NCBI RefSeq assembly: GCF_020990385.1
Contig: NZ_CP087598.1
Span: 124,001-188,000, forward strand
Source: Paracoccus sp. MA
Lineage (GTDB): Bacteria > Pseudomonadota > Alphaproteobacteria > Rhodobacterales > Rhodobacteraceae
Length of the DNA stretch: 64,000 nucleotides
Reading direction: 5' to 3'
Shown: positions 20,041-28,568 of the stretch, piece by piece
How the letters are laid out: each line of letters begins with the position of its first letter
How positions within the stretch are numbered: the stretch's first letter is position 1
Notes under the pieces: model-generated
What the model saw: only the letters and a program-made list of their open reading frames with translations
Databases searched by the model: none
Told to the model about the DNA's origin: nothing
Translations under genes and position numbers: made by a program

Positions 20041-20487
20041 ATGATCTCGCAGAAGACGAAATATGCCATCAAGGCGCTGATGGCCCTGGCAGATGAGGTG
20101 GCCGCCGGCGGCAATGCCCTGACGATCGAGGAGATCGCGCAGCGGTCCGGCGCGCCCAAGCGTTTTCTGGAGCACATCATGCTGGAGCTGCGCAATGCCG
20201 GCTATGTCGGCTCTCGCCGGGGCCGGGCGGGCGGCTATGTGCTGATCAAGCGGCCCAAGGAAATCTCGATCGGCGAGCTTCTGCGCCAGGTCGACGGACC
20301 CATCGCGCCCTTGCCCTGCCTGTCGCGCCGGTCCTATCAGCGCTGCGAGGATTGCGAGGACGAGGCGACCTGCCGGCTGCGCCGCATGTTCGGCCAGGTG
20401 TTCTGGTCCTATCTGCTGCTGATCGAATCGCTGACGCTGGAGGACCTGGTGGCCGAAGGCGGCCTGCCCGAGATGAGCGTGGTCTGA
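20041..20487 (+). CDS. Rrf2-family transcriptional regulator
   Basis: 148 residues: a winged helix (K-T-K-Y-A-I-K-A-L and I-A-Q-R-S-G-A-P-K-R-F-L-E) and a C-terminal part with four cysteines spaced C-x8-C-x2-C-x5-C around residues 94-112. Rrf2 proteins such as IscR, RirA and CymR sense Fe-S clusters, iron or cysteine supply; the spacing differs from IscR, so the ligand is open. ATG at 20041 gives the family start; an upstream ATG at 20008 would add 11 residues. Divergent from sqdB, so a link of sulfur or redox state to sulfolipid synthesis is possible but only inferred. Confidence 0.85.
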   Translation: MISQKTKYAIKALMALADEVAAGGNALTIEEIAQRSGAPKRFLEHIMLELRNAGYVGSRRGRAGGYVLIKRPKEISIGELLRQVDGPIAPLPCLSRRSYQRCEDCEDEATCRLRRMFGQVFWSYLLLIESLTLEDLVAEGGLPEMSVV

Positions 20488-20640
20488 CGCATCCCGGGGG
20501 TTGCATTCCTGCCATGGCCCCGGCCTGCGGCAGGCGATACGGCTTGACCCCGGCCCGGCCGGATTGCACTTGTGTCGCAACGTTCAACCCATGCCGCCGC
20601 GGGGCTGCCGGCCCCGCATGGCAAGCATCGCAGGACCAGC

Positions 20641-21489
20641 ATGGCCGACAGTTCGCCCGCCCCGAAACACGCGCCCCTTGCCGGGGTCATCGGCTGGCCG
20701 GTGGCGCATTCGCGCTCGCCCCGGCTGCACGGGCACTGGCTGGCGCGCTATGGCATCGCCGGGCATTACGTGCCGCTGCCGGTGATGCCCGAGCATCTGG
20801 CCGAGGTGCTGCGCGCCATGCCGCGCATGGGTTTCGCCGGCGCCAATGTCACCATCCCGCACAAGGAAAGCGTGCTGGCCCTGGCCGACGTGGTGACCGA
20901 CCGCGCGGCGCTGATCGGGGCGGCGAACACGCTGATCTTTCGCGCCGACGGCAAGATTCATGCCGACAATACCGACGGCTACGGCTTCATCGCCAATATC
21001 CGGCAACATGCGCCCGACTGGATCCCCGATCTGGGCCCGGCGGCGGTGATCGGCGCGGGCGGCGCGGCGCGGGCCGTCGTCGCCTCGCTTCTGGAAAGCG
21101 GGGTGCCCGAGCTGCGCATCGCCAACCGCACCCGCATCCGGGCCGAGCAGATCCGGGCCGAGTTCGGCGCCAAGGTGGTGGTCTATGACTGGGCGCAGGC
21201 CGGCAACATGCTGGAGGGCGCGGTGACCGTGGTGAACGCCACCTCGATGGGGATGGAGGGCAAGCCGCCGCTGCGCCTGCCGCTGGAGGCGCTGGCGCCG
21301 GGCACGCTGGTCACCGATCTGGTCTATACGCCGCTGATGACGCCCTTTCTGGAAGAGGCGCAGGCGCGCGGCTGCGAGATCGTCGACGGGCTGGGCATGC
21401 TCTTGCACCAGGCCGCGCCGGGATTCGAACGCTGGTTCGGCCAGCGCCCCGAGGTCGACGACGACCTGCGCCGGGCCGTGCTGGCATGA
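20641..21489 (+). CDS. aroE: Shikimate dehydrogenase AroE
   Basis: NADPH-dependent reduction of 3-dehydroshikimate in the aromatic pathway. 282 residues. Shikimate-binding G-W-P-V-A-H-S-R-S-P, N-V-T-I-P-H-K-E (catalytic Lys), N-T-D-G-Y-G, the dinucleotide loop G-A-G-G-A-A-R-A and N-A-T-S-M-G-M are all present. ATG at 20641 gives a normal N terminus; the frame is open further upstream. First of aroE-coaE-dnaQ, a linked set near the origin in many alphaproteobacteria. CoaE start overlaps its stop by four bases. Confidence 0.95.
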   Translation: MADSSPAPKHAPLAGVIGWPVAHSRSPRLHGHWLARYGIAGHYVPLPVMPEHLAEVLRAMPRMGFAGANVTIPHKESVLALADVVTDRAALIGAANTLIFRADGKIHADNTDGYGFIANIRQHAPDWIPDLGPAAVIGAGGAARAVVASLLESGVPELRIANRTRIRAEQIRAEFGAKVVVYDWAQAGNMLEGAVTVVNATSMGMEGKPPLRLPLEALAPGTLVTDLVYTPLMTPFLEEAQARGCEIVDGLGMLLHQAAPGFERWFGQRPEVDDDLRRAVLA

Positions 21490-22082
21490 GCTTCCTGCTG
21501 GGTCTGACCGGCGGCATCGGCATGGGGAAATCCACCGCCGCGCGGATGTTCCGCGAACTGGGCCATCCGGTCTGGGACGCGGATGCCGCGGTGCATCGGC
21601 TTTACGCCCCGGGCGGGGCGGCGGTGGTCCCGGTCGCGGCGGCCTTTCCCGCTGCCCTGAAGGACGGCGGCATCGACCGCGCCGCGCTGCGCGAGGTGCT
21701 GGCGGCCGATCCCGGCGGATTTGCCCGGCTCGAATCCATCGTGCACCCGCTGGTGGCCGAGGATCGCGCCGCCTTCATCGCCGCGCATGAGGATGCGCCC
21801 ATCGTGGTGCTGGACATTCCCCTGCTGTTCGAGGGCGGATCGGAGCAGCAGATGGACGGGGTCGCCGTGGTCTCGGCCCCGGCCGAGGTGCAGCGGGCGC
21901 GGGTGCTGGCCCGCCCCGGCATGACCGAGGAGAGCTTCCGCCTGATCCTGTCGCGGCAGATGCCGGATGCGGAAAAGCGGGCGCGGGCCGACTGGGTGAT
22001 CCCCTCGGACACGCTGGAGGGCGCGCGCGCCGCCATCGTGGACATCTGCGCCCGGATCATGGCAAAACGCGACCATGCGTGA
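21486..22082 (+). CDS. coaE: Dephospho-CoA kinase CoaE
   Basis: Last step of coenzyme A synthesis, phosphorylating the 3'-OH of dephospho-CoA. 198 residues. P-loop G-L-T-G-G-I-G-M-G-K-S at the N terminus, W-D-A-D-A-A-V-H (family form D-A-D), P-L-L-F-E, and the C-terminal R-Q-M-P lid stretch. Starts inside the aroE stop (ATGA) and overlaps dnaQ by 8 bases, so aroE-coaE-dnaQ are translated from one message. Confidence 0.95.
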   Translation: MSFLLGLTGGIGMGKSTAARMFRELGHPVWDADAAVHRLYAPGGAAVVPVAAAFPAALKDGGIDRAALREVLAADPGGFARLESIVHPLVAEDRAAFIAAHEDAPIVVLDIPLLFEGGSEQQMDGVAVVSAPAEVQRARVLARPGMTEESFRLILSRQMPDAEKRARADWVIPSDTLEGARAAIVDICARIMAKRDHA

Positions 22083-22794
22083 GATCGTCCTGGATACCGA
22101 AACCACCGGCTTCGACCCCGACAGCGGCGACCGCATCGTCGAGATCGGCGCGGTCGAACTGATGAACCACCTGCCCACCGGCCGGACCTTCCACGTCTAT
22201 ATCAACCCCGAGCGCCCGATGCCGCAGGAAGCCTTCGAGGTGCATGGCCTCGGCGACGACTTCCTGCGCGACAAGCCGAAATTCGCCGAGGTGGCCGCCG
22301 ACTTCATCGCCTTCATCGGCGAAGAGGCCCGGCTGGTGATCCACAATGCCGGCTTCGACATGAAATTCCTGAACGCCGAGCTGCGGCTTTGCGGCTATCC
22401 GGTGATGCCCTACAGCCGGGCCGTGGACACGCTGGAGCTGGCGCGCAGCCAGTTTCCCGGCGCGCAGAACTCGCTGGACGCGCTGTGCCGGCGCTTCCGC
22501 ATCGACAACTCGAACCGCACGCTGCACGGCGCGCTTCTGGACAGCGAGCTTCTGGCCGAGGTCTATCTGGCGCTGCGCGGCGGCCGCCAGCCGGGGCTGG
22601 TGCTGGACAGCGGGCCGCTGCGCGGCGCGGGATCGGGACCGCAGGCGCGCGGCGGCACCGCGCCGCGGGGGCAAAGGCCGCGCCCGCTGCCCCCCCGCAT
22701 CACCGAGGCCGAGGCCGAGGCCCATGCCGCCTTCGTCGCGAAGCTGGGCGAAAAGGCGGTCTGGCTGCGCTACGCCCCGACAGAAGGGCCCTAG
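22075..22794 (+). CDS. dnaQ: DNA polymerase III epsilon subunit (3'-5' proofreading exonuclease)
   Basis: 239 residues, DEDDh exonuclease of the replicative polymerase. Exo I D-T-E-T-T-G-F-D near residue 7, exo II V-I-H-N-A-G-F-D, and exo III H-G-A-L-L-D-S with the catalytic His. The C-terminal part holds a variable Arg/Pro linker that tethers epsilon to the alpha subunit. ATG at 22075 overlaps coaE. 73 bases separate it from the following yihY-type gene. Confidence 0.95.
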   Translation: MREIVLDTETTGFDPDSGDRIVEIGAVELMNHLPTGRTFHVYINPERPMPQEAFEVHGLGDDFLRDKPKFAEVAADFIAFIGEEARLVIHNAGFDMKFLNAELRLCGYPVMPYSRAVDTLELARSQFPGAQNSLDALCRRFRIDNSNRTLHGALLDSELLAEVYLALRGGRQPGLVLDSGPLRGAGSGPQARGGTAPRGQRPRPLPPRITEAEAEAHAAFVAKLGEKAVWLRYAPTEGP

Positions 22795-22866
22795 GCACGG
22801 AACCATTCGGGCGGGAAGAGCCGTTTTCCTGCAGAGCCACGGAACGCAACCGATGAGGACGGAACC

Positions 22867-23745
22867 TTGATCAGGGATTGGTGGCAGTTCATCCTGGCGG
22901 TCTTCGAGCGGATGGACAAGATCCACATGAGCCTGATCGCCGCCGGGGTGGCGTTCTACGCCATGTTCGCGGTGTTTCCCGGACTGGCGGCGCTGTTCGC
23001 GCTGTGGGGGCTGTGGAACGACCCGCAGGTGATCGAGCAATATGTCCATACCACGGACGGCTTCATCCCTCCCAGCGCCGCCGACATCATCTATGGCCAG
23101 ATCAGCGCGCTGGTGGCGGCGGGGCGCACGCAGCTGGGCTGGACCACGGCGATTTCCTTCATCATCGCCACCGTCTCGGCCCGGGCCGGGGTGGACGGGC
23201 TGATCCGCGGGCTGAACGCAGCCTATGGCGTGCGCTCGCATTCCACGGTCATGGGGTTCCTGCTGGCCTATGTGCTGACGCTGGTCATCGTGCTGGTGAT
23301 CGCCCTGGGACTGGCCACGATCATCGTGGTGCCCATCGCCTTCAACTTCCTGCCCGACGTGCCGCTGCGCAACTGGCTGATCGGCGCGCTGCCCTGGATG
23401 GCGATCTTTTTCATCGTGCTGGTGGTGATCGGCATCCTCTATCGCTTCGGGCCGAACGTGAAGACGCCGCGCACGCCGATCTTCACCTGGGGCTCGCTGT
23501 TCGCGGCGCTGGCCTGGGCGGCTGTCTCCTACGGCTTTTCCGCCTATCTGACCAGTTTCAACAGCTACAACCGCATCTATGGCTCGATCGGCGCGGTGAT
23601 CGCGCTGCTGATGTGGTTCTATCTGGGCGGCTTCACCGTGATGCTGGGGGCGCTGATCAACGTGGAGCTGTCCCGCCGCCGCCGCTTCGTCGCCGCGAAG
23701 AAGCTGCGCCAGGCAACGCGGAAGAACCGGACATCGGGAAAGTGA
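22867..23745 (+). CDS. YihY/BrkB-family inner-membrane protein
   Basis: 292 residues with six predicted transmembrane helices, the YihY/virulence factor BrkB family layout. Family marks are A-A-G-V-A-F-Y-A-M-F-A-V-F-P-G near residue 25 and Y-N-R-I-Y-G-S-I-G-A-V-I-A-L-L-M-W-F-Y near residue 240. Function of the family is not established (formerly mis-called RNase BN). The start is TTG at 22867 with a good GAGGACGGAA site just upstream; the next ATG would remove part of the first amphipathic helix. The C terminus is basic and cytoplasmic. Confidence 0.85.
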   Translation: MIRDWWQFILAVFERMDKIHMSLIAAGVAFYAMFAVFPGLAALFALWGLWNDPQVIEQYVHTTDGFIPPSAADIIYGQISALVAAGRTQLGWTTAISFIIATVSARAGVDGLIRGLNAAYGVRSHSTVMGFLLAYVLTLVIVLVIALGLATIIVVPIAFNFLPDVPLRNWLIGALPWMAIFFIVLVVIGILYRFGPNVKTPRTPIFTWGSLFAALAWAAVSYGFSAYLTSFNSYNRIYGSIGAVIALLMWFYLGGFTVMLGALINVELSRRRRFVAAKKLRQATRKNRTSGK

Positions 23746-23816
23746 GAACGCCGACGCGGGCCAGCAGGGCGCGCAGCCCGGATTCCGCCAAGCCCGATCC
23801 TGAGGGAGGGCGCAGC

Positions 23817-24209
23817 ATGGAACGATTCATCGGCGGCTGCCTGTGCGGCAGGGTGCGGATCGTGGCATCGGGCCGGCCCTGGCGGGTCGGCCTGTGCCAT
23901 TGCCTTGATTGCCGCAAGCATCACGGCGCGCTTTTCCATGCCTCGGCGGTGTTCCCCCGGCAGGCGGTGACCGTCGAGGGCGAGACCCGCGACTATGCCG
24001 GGCGGTTCTTCTGCCCTCGCTGCGGCTCCTCCGTGTTTTCGCGCAGCGGCGACGAGGTCGAGCTGCATCTGGGGGCGCTGGATGCGCCGGACCAGCTGAA
24101 GCCCAGCTATGAGCTCTGGACCATCTGCCGCGAATCCTGGCTGCCGCCCTTTCCGCTTGCCCGGCGATACGCGCGCGACCGCGACGCCGCCAGCCGCTTC
24201 GAACCCTAG
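23817..24209 (+). CDS. GFA-family small zinc protein
   Basis: 130 residues with the GFA cysteine set: G-G-C-L-C-G-R-V near residue 7, C-H-C-L-D-C-R-K-H-H-G, and C-P-R-C-G-S-S-V-F. Same fold as the protein at 15.7 kb and the true Gfa at 53.9 kb, but only half the similarity region of Gfa, so it is not a second formaldehyde-activating enzyme by motif alone. ATG at 23817 follows GAGGGAGGG. No informative partner; 71 bases after the yihY-type gene. Confidence 0.78.
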   Translation: MERFIGGCLCGRVRIVASGRPWRVGLCHCLDCRKHHGALFHASAVFPRQAVTVEGETRDYAGRFFCPRCGSSVFSRSGDEVELHLGALDAPDQLKPSYELWTICRESWLPPFPLARRYARDRDAASRFEP

Positions 24210-24238
24210 CCTGCGCGCGGGCCCCGTCTGCCGGAAGG

Positions 24239-24871
24239 TCAGCGGCGGCTTTCGGCCATCATCCGCAGGGCAAGCCCCGCCAGGACCGTGCCCATCAGCC
24301 AGCGCTGGACGACCAGCCACAGCGGACGCCCGGCCAGAAAACCCGCGATGCCGCCCGCCGCCAGCGCGATGGCCGCGTTCACGCTGACGCTGATCGCGAT
24401 CTGCGTGCTGCCAAGGGCCAGCGACTGCGCCAGCACGCTGCCCTGGCCGGGGGTCACGAACTGGGGCAGCAGGGACAGATACATCACCGCGATCTTGGGA
24501 TTGAGCAGGTTGGTCAGGAAGCCCATGGCGAAAAGCCTGCGTGCGCTGTCCCGGGGCAGGTCCTGGACCTGAAAGGGCGAGCGGCCGCCCGGCCGCACCG
24601 CCTGCCAGGCCAGCCAGAGCAGATAGGCCGCCCCGGCAAGCCGCAATGCGTCATAGGCATAGGGCACCGCCATGACGAAGGCGGTGATCCCGAAAGCCGC
24701 GCAGAGCATGTAGAACACGAATCCCAGCGCCACCCCGCCCAACGAGATCAGCCCCGCCAGCGGCCCCTGGCAGATCGAGCGCGAGACAAGATAGACCATG
24801 TTGGGACCGGGCGTCAGCACCATGCCCAGCGACAGGAGCGCAAAGGCCAGCAGATTCACGGGATCGGGCAT
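24239..24871 (-). CDS. LysE/RhtB-family amino acid exporter
   Basis: 210-residue inner-membrane exporter with about six helices. It has the canonical signature L-T-P-G-P-N-M near residue 20 and F-L-T-N-L-L-N-P-K near residue 118. Likely exports homoserine, threonine or other small solutes; the substrate cannot be assigned. ATG at 24871, ribosome-binding site GGAAA is weak. Convergent with the GFA-family gene at 23.8-24.2 kb. Confidence 0.85.
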   Translation of the reverse strand: MPDPVNLLAFALLSLGMVLTPGPNMVYLVSRSICQGPLAGLISLGGVALGFVFYMLCAAFGITAFVMAVPYAYDALRLAGAAYLLWLAWQAVRPGGRSPFQVQDLPRDSARRLFAMGFLTNLLNPKIAVMYLSLLPQFVTPGQGSVLAQSLALGSTQIAISVSVNAAIALAAGGIAGFLAGRPLWLVVQRWLMGTVLAGLALRMMAESRR

Positions 24872-25060
24872 GCGGTTTCCTTTCCGGGCGCCCAGCCGGC
24901 GGACGGGAACCGCGGCGCGTCACCGAGACGCTAGCAGGCGGCAAGGCGGGTGGCAACGGCCGGTGCCGCGCGCCTCATCCGGCCGCCAGAGCGGGCAGGC
25001 GGCCGCATGATTCCATGCGGAAACCGCGCCCCGAGCCTTGTCGCGTGCCTTGGCGCGGGC

Positions 25061-25078
25061 GGATCGGGCCGCCGATCC
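25061..25078 (-). terminator. Hairpin downstream of the stress-response histidine kinase
   Basis: GGATCGG and CCGATCC form a perfect seven-base stem with a four-base loop about 30 bases past the kinase stop. There is no T run, so if it ends the transcript it probably does so with Rho or only stabilises the 3' end. Confidence 0.3.
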
Positions 25079-25106
25079 CTTCGCGATCCTTGCGCGATCG
25101 CCGCCG

Positions 25107-26888
25107 CTAGTGGCGCGCGCCGGGCCGCGCGGCCGAGGTCAGCACCACCCGCGGCATCTCGGCATGGTCGCGCTTGGGCAGGTGTTCGACCCGGAACCGC
25201 AGCCGCAACAGGAAGCGGCCGTCGCCGGTCTCCTGCTCGGCCTCGCCTTCCAGCTGGGTGGCGAAGGCCTCGATCAGCTGGCTGCCGAGGCCCGTGCCCT
25301 CGGCCAGCGTGCTGGCGCCGATGGAGTTCTCGACCTCCAGCACGGCATGGGCCGGCCCGTCCGCACGCAGCGACACCCGCACCCAGGGTTCGGCATCCGG
25401 GCCGGAAGCACCGGAATATTTCAGCGCATTGGTAAAGGCCTCGGTGGCCAGCAGGGTCAGCGGCACCGCCTGATCGGGCATCAGCACCAGCGGTTCCAGG
25501 CGGGTGTCGATGCGCAGCCCGGCGCCGGGCCCGACCGAGGCGTTGGTCATCTGGTTGATGATGTCGCGGATCAGCCGGTCGGCCTCGACCGAATCCAGAT
25601 GCTCGGCCTGGTAGAGGTTGCGATAGATCGTCGCCAGCGAGGCCACCCGGTCCTGCACCGAACGCAGCACCCGCCGGGCATCGTCGTGGTCGATCACCCG
25701 GATCTGCATGTTGATGATCGAGGCGATCAGCTGCAGGTTGTTCTTGACCCGGTGATGCACCTCTTTCAGCAGCACGGTCTTTTCGTTGACGGCGGCCTCC
25801 ATCGCCTCTTCGTCGCGGATCAGGATGCGGGCCATGTTGTGGAAGGTCTGGCTCATGTCCTCGATCTCGGCGGGCGCGTCGGCCAGCACCGGCGGCGGGG
25901 CCGAGCGGTCGCCGATGGCGAAGCGGCGCATCTGGCCGCGCAACTCGCGGATATGGCGCAGCACCAGCCGGTAGACCGCGAAATAGGCCACCGCCAGCGA
26001 GGCGGCCCAGAGGATCAGCGGCAGGATCAACGCCGTGCGCCGGGTGATGTCGATGCCGGTGATGCCGGATTCGGCGCGGTTCCACGACCCAAGCGCATAG
26101 ACCAGCCCCGGCACCACCGGCACGACGCTGAACACCCGCCGCTCGCCCGAGTTCGAGAGATCGCGGAAAGTGGTCTCGCTGCGCGACAAGAGCGAGGGCA
26201 GGGACTTGCCGCGCGGCAGCACCTCGGCGATGTCGCCCGCCCCCTCGCGGTCCGAGGAGATCACCTCGCCCTGGTTGTTGAAGGTCAGGATGCGCGCGCC
26301 CTCGGTCCCCAGCCCCGAGACATGGGTCGAGCGCAACAGGTCATGCGACATCGAGACGGCGATGAAGCCCAGAAGCTCGACCCCGCGATAAAGCGGCTGG
26401 ATCACCACCACCACCGACTTGCCGGTGACCGGCCCGTCCTCGCTGGTGGTGACCAATGTGCCGGGACTGTCGATGAACTGCTGAAAGGCGGATTCGCCGG
26501 TCAGGTCATGGACCCCGCGCACCGAGGAACATTCCGTCACCCCGTCCAGCCGGGTGAAGCCGGCATAGACGAAATTCACCGTGCGCTGCACCAGGCCGCG
26601 CATGATGTCGGAACAGGCCTGCGGCCGGTCCATGGTTTCCAGCACCGCCGGACCCAGTGCGTCGGCGGTGCCGAGCGCGCTTTGCAAGAGCGCGCGCTCC
26701 CCGGCGGCGGCGGTGGCGGTGCGGCCCAGCAGCGCGATTTCCGAGGAGCGTTCGTATTCGCGCGACAGGTGCAGGGTCTGGATGACCGAGATCAGCCCGA
26801 TGGGCAGGATCGCCACCGACAGCAGGCCGCCCAGCCGAAAGCCGAGGCCCTTGGTGAATTCCAGCTTGTCCAGCAGGCGCCGCAGCAC
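25107..26888 (-). CDS. Membrane sensor histidine kinase of the HisKA_2/HWE type, likely PhyR kinase
   Basis: 593 residues. An N-terminal membrane helix (about 18-40), an extracytoplasmic region to about 285 (Cache-like, with two cysteines), a second helix near 290-310, a HAMP-like linker, then the phosphoacceptor motif H-H-R-V-K-N-N-L-Q with His379, and a C-terminal ATPase domain (T-E-A-F-T-N-A-L-K-Y, G-T-G-L-G-S). HisKA_2 kinases phosphorylate PhyR in the alphaproteobacterial general stress response. It starts with GTG at 26888, nine bases after the ecfG stop, so nepR-ecfG-kinase form one unit. Confidence 0.85.
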   Translation of the reverse strand: MLRRLLDKLEFTKGLGFRLGGLLSVAILPIGLISVIQTLHLSREYERSSEIALLGRTATAAAGERALLQSALGTADALGPAVLETMDRPQACSDIMRGLVQRTVNFVYAGFTRLDGVTECSSVRGVHDLTGESAFQQFIDSPGTLVTTSEDGPVTGKSVVVVIQPLYRGVELLGFIAVSMSHDLLRSTHVSGLGTEGARILTFNNQGEVISSDREGAGDIAEVLPRGKSLPSLLSRSETTFRDLSNSGERRVFSVVPVVPGLVYALGSWNRAESGITGIDITRRTALILPLILWAASLAVAYFAVYRLVLRHIRELRGQMRRFAIGDRSAPPPVLADAPAEIEDMSQTFHNMARILIRDEEAMEAAVNEKTVLLKEVHHRVKNNLQLIASIINMQIRVIDHDDARRVLRSVQDRVASLATIYRNLYQAEHLDSVEADRLIRDIINQMTNASVGPGAGLRIDTRLEPLVLMPDQAVPLTLLATEAFTNALKYSGASGPDAEPWVRVSLRADGPAHAVLEVENSIGASTLAEGTGLGSQLIEAFATQLEGEAEQETGDGRFLLRLRFRVEHLPKRDHAEMPRVVLTSAARPGARH

Positions 26889-26897
26889 GACGGCATC

Positions 26898-27491
26898 TCA
26901 GCGCAGGATCGGGGTGTTCTGCGCCATCACCGCCAGAGTGGCACGGTCGGTCATCTCCAGCTCCTCCCCCTCCTCAAGCTGCAGCAGTTCGGCCAGCCGG
27001 CGGCGGCCGCGATTGGCGCGCGACTTGACGGTGCCCACGGCCACGCCGGTCATCGCCGCCGCTTCCTCGTAGGAAAAGCCCGAGGCCCCGACCAGGATCA
27101 GCGCCTCGCGCTGCTCGTCGGGCAGCTGCTCGAAGGCGGCGCGGAAATCGTTCAGCGCCAGACGGCCGTCATGCTCGGGGCGGGTGGCCTGCCGGGCGGC
27201 GTGGACGCCGTCGGTATCGCTGACCTCGCGCCGGGTCTTGCGGCGCGCGGAATAGAAGGTGTTGCGCAGGATGGTGAACAGCCAGGCCCGCAGATTGGTC
27301 CCGGGCTGGAACTTGTCGATATGCGTCCAGGCCTTGACGATGGTGTCCTGCACGAGGTCGTCGGCCGAGGCCCCCTCGCGCGTGAGCGACAGCGCGAAGG
27401 CGCGCAGCGCCGGCAGGTGCTCGACCAGTTCGTCCCGAGGATCGCCATGGGCCTCGGGGCGGGCGGTTTGCGCCGCTTTGCGATCGGTCAT
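26898..27491 (-). CDS. ecfG: General stress response sigma factor EcfG
   Basis: 197-residue ECF sigma factor (sigma2 and sigma4 only). Region 2 reads A-F-A-L-S-L-T-R and D-D-L-V-Q-D-T-I-V-K-A-W; region 2.4 follows with N-L-R-A-W-L-F-T-I-L-R-N-T-F; region 4 has P-D-E-Q-R-E-A-L and the helix-turn-helix Y-E-E-A-A-A-M-T-G-V-A-V-G-T-V-K. It directs RNA polymerase to stress promoters of the GGAAC type and is held inactive by NepR until PhyR-P titrates NepR. ATG at 27491 lies five bases after the nepR stop, so the antagonist and the sigma factor are co-expressed. Confidence 0.92.
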   Translation of the reverse strand: MTDRKAAQTARPEAHGDPRDELVEHLPALRAFALSLTREGASADDLVQDTIVKAWTHIDKFQPGTNLRAWLFTILRNTFYSARRKTRREVSDTDGVHAARQATRPEHDGRLALNDFRAAFEQLPDEQREALILVGASGFSYEEAAAMTGVAVGTVKSRANRGRRRLAELLQLEEGEELEMTDRATLAVMAQNTPILR

Positions 27492-27496
27492 TCAGC

Positions 27497-27643
27497 TCAC
27501 TCCTGCTCGCGCAATTTGTCGAGCAATTGCAAGAACCTGTCCGGAATCTGCTGCGTCGCGTCCTGTTCATAGACCCGGCGCAGATTCTCGTCGATCTGCT
27601 TTTCTATGGCTGCTCGCCTGCGTTCCTCACGCCTGGTATTCAT
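27497..27643 (-). CDS. nepR: Anti-sigma factor NepR (48 residues)
   Basis: Small gene easily missed by length cut-offs. It reads M-N-T-R-R-E-E-R-R-R, then the NepR core I-D-E-N-L-R-R-V-Y and I-P-D-R-F-L-Q-L-L-D-K-L, the two helices that clamp EcfG and, in the stressed cell, the sigma-like domain of PhyR. The position immediately upstream of ecfG and divergent from phyR is the standard general stress response arrangement. The protein is shorter than many NepR proteins, which carry longer flanking tails. ATG at 27643, a short purine-rich stretch upstream serves as the ribosome-binding site. A GGAAC-type promoter lies about 40-65 bases upstream. Confidence 0.93.
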   Translation of the reverse strand: MNTRREERRRAAIEKQIDENLRRVYEQDATQQIPDRFLQLLDKLREQE

Positions 27644-27682
27644 TTTTTAGTTATTCCCGGTAATCTTGTGCGCACCTTGCCT

Positions 27683-27708
27683 AACCGTTACCTATCCGAT
27701 CAGGTTCC
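27683..27708 (-). promoter_or_regulatory. EcfG-type promoter of nepR-ecfG
   Basis: Minus-strand GGAAC (27708-27704), 17 bases, then GGTT (27686-27683), close to the EcfG consensus GGAAC-N16/17-CGTT. It points toward nepR, whose start is 40 bases on, and fits autoregulation of the sigma operon. Confidence 0.75.
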
Positions 27709-27736
27709 GACACACGACGCTTTTTTCGAGGTAGCC

Positions 27737-28540
27737 ATGACCGCAGCGGATCTTGCCCAGTCCATCAGCCGGGAATTGCCCTATCTGCGGCGCTACGCGC
27801 GTGCGCTGACCGGCAGCCAGACCGCCGGCGACAATTACGCAGCCGCCACGCTGGAGGCGATCCTGACCGACCGCAGCCTGATGGACGGCGAGGACACCCG
27901 AATCGGGCTGTTCCGCACCTTCCATGCGATCTGGCAAAGCTCGGGCCAGCCGGTCGAGCTGGAAACCCAGACCCCGCGCGAGGCTCGCGCCCAGGCGCAT
28001 CTGCGCGGGCTGACCCCGAATTCCCGCGAGGCGCTGCTGCTACGCACCATCGAGGAACTGCGCTACGACCAGATCGCGCAGATCATGCAATGTCCGCAGG
28101 ACGAGGCCGAGGAGCTGGTGCAGATCGCGCTGAACGAGATGGGGCAGTCGCTGACCGGCAAGGTCATGGTGATCGAGGACGAGACCATCATCGCCATGGA
28201 CCTGAAGGGCATCGTGCAGGCCATGGGCCACGATGTCACCGGCATCGCCCGCACCCATGCCGCCGCCGTCGATCTGGCGCATCAGAAGCGCCCCGACCTG
28301 ATCCTGGCCGATATCCAGTTGGCCGACGGCTCCTCGGGCATCGATGCGGTGAACGAGCTCTTGCGCGACATGGGCGACATTCCGGTGATCTTCATCACCG
28401 CCTTCCCTGAGCGGCTGCTGACCGGCGACCGGCCCGAGCCGGCCTTCCTGATCTCGAAGCCCTATTCCGAGGAGCAGGTGCGTTCGGCGGTCAGCCAGGC
28501 GATGTTCTTCGCCACCACCGAGGGGCTGGCGGTCAGCTGA
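27737..28540 (+). CDS. phyR: General stress response regulator PhyR
   Basis: 267 residues in the reversed order typical of PhyR: an N-terminal sigma-like domain (about 1-135) and a C-terminal receiver (about 142-260). The receiver has the acidic pair in V-I-E-D-E-T, phosphoacceptor Asp192 in A-D-I-Q-L-A-D-G, T in F-I-T-A and Lys241 in I-S-K-P-Y-S. When phosphorylated, the sigma-like domain binds NepR and frees EcfG. ATG at 27737 follows GAGG. Divergent from nepR-ecfG; the upstream frame is open but only by high GC. Confidence 0.95.
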   Translation: MTAADLAQSISRELPYLRRYARALTGSQTAGDNYAAATLEAILTDRSLMDGEDTRIGLFRTFHAIWQSSGQPVELETQTPREARAQAHLRGLTPNSREALLLRTIEELRYDQIAQIMQCPQDEAEELVQIALNEMGQSLTGKVMVIEDETIIAMDLKGIVQAMGHDVTGIARTHAAAVDLAHQKRPDLILADIQLADGSSGIDAVNELLRDMGDIPVIFITAFPERLLTGDRPEPAFLISKPYSEEQVRSAVSQAMFFATTEGLAVS

Positions 28541-28568
28541 GTCCTGGGCGCCGGTTGCGGCGTCGCCG

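Noticed and set aside
27644..27736. An EcfG promoter facing phyR.
   Set aside because: No GGAAC on the plus strand at the needed distance from a GTT element.
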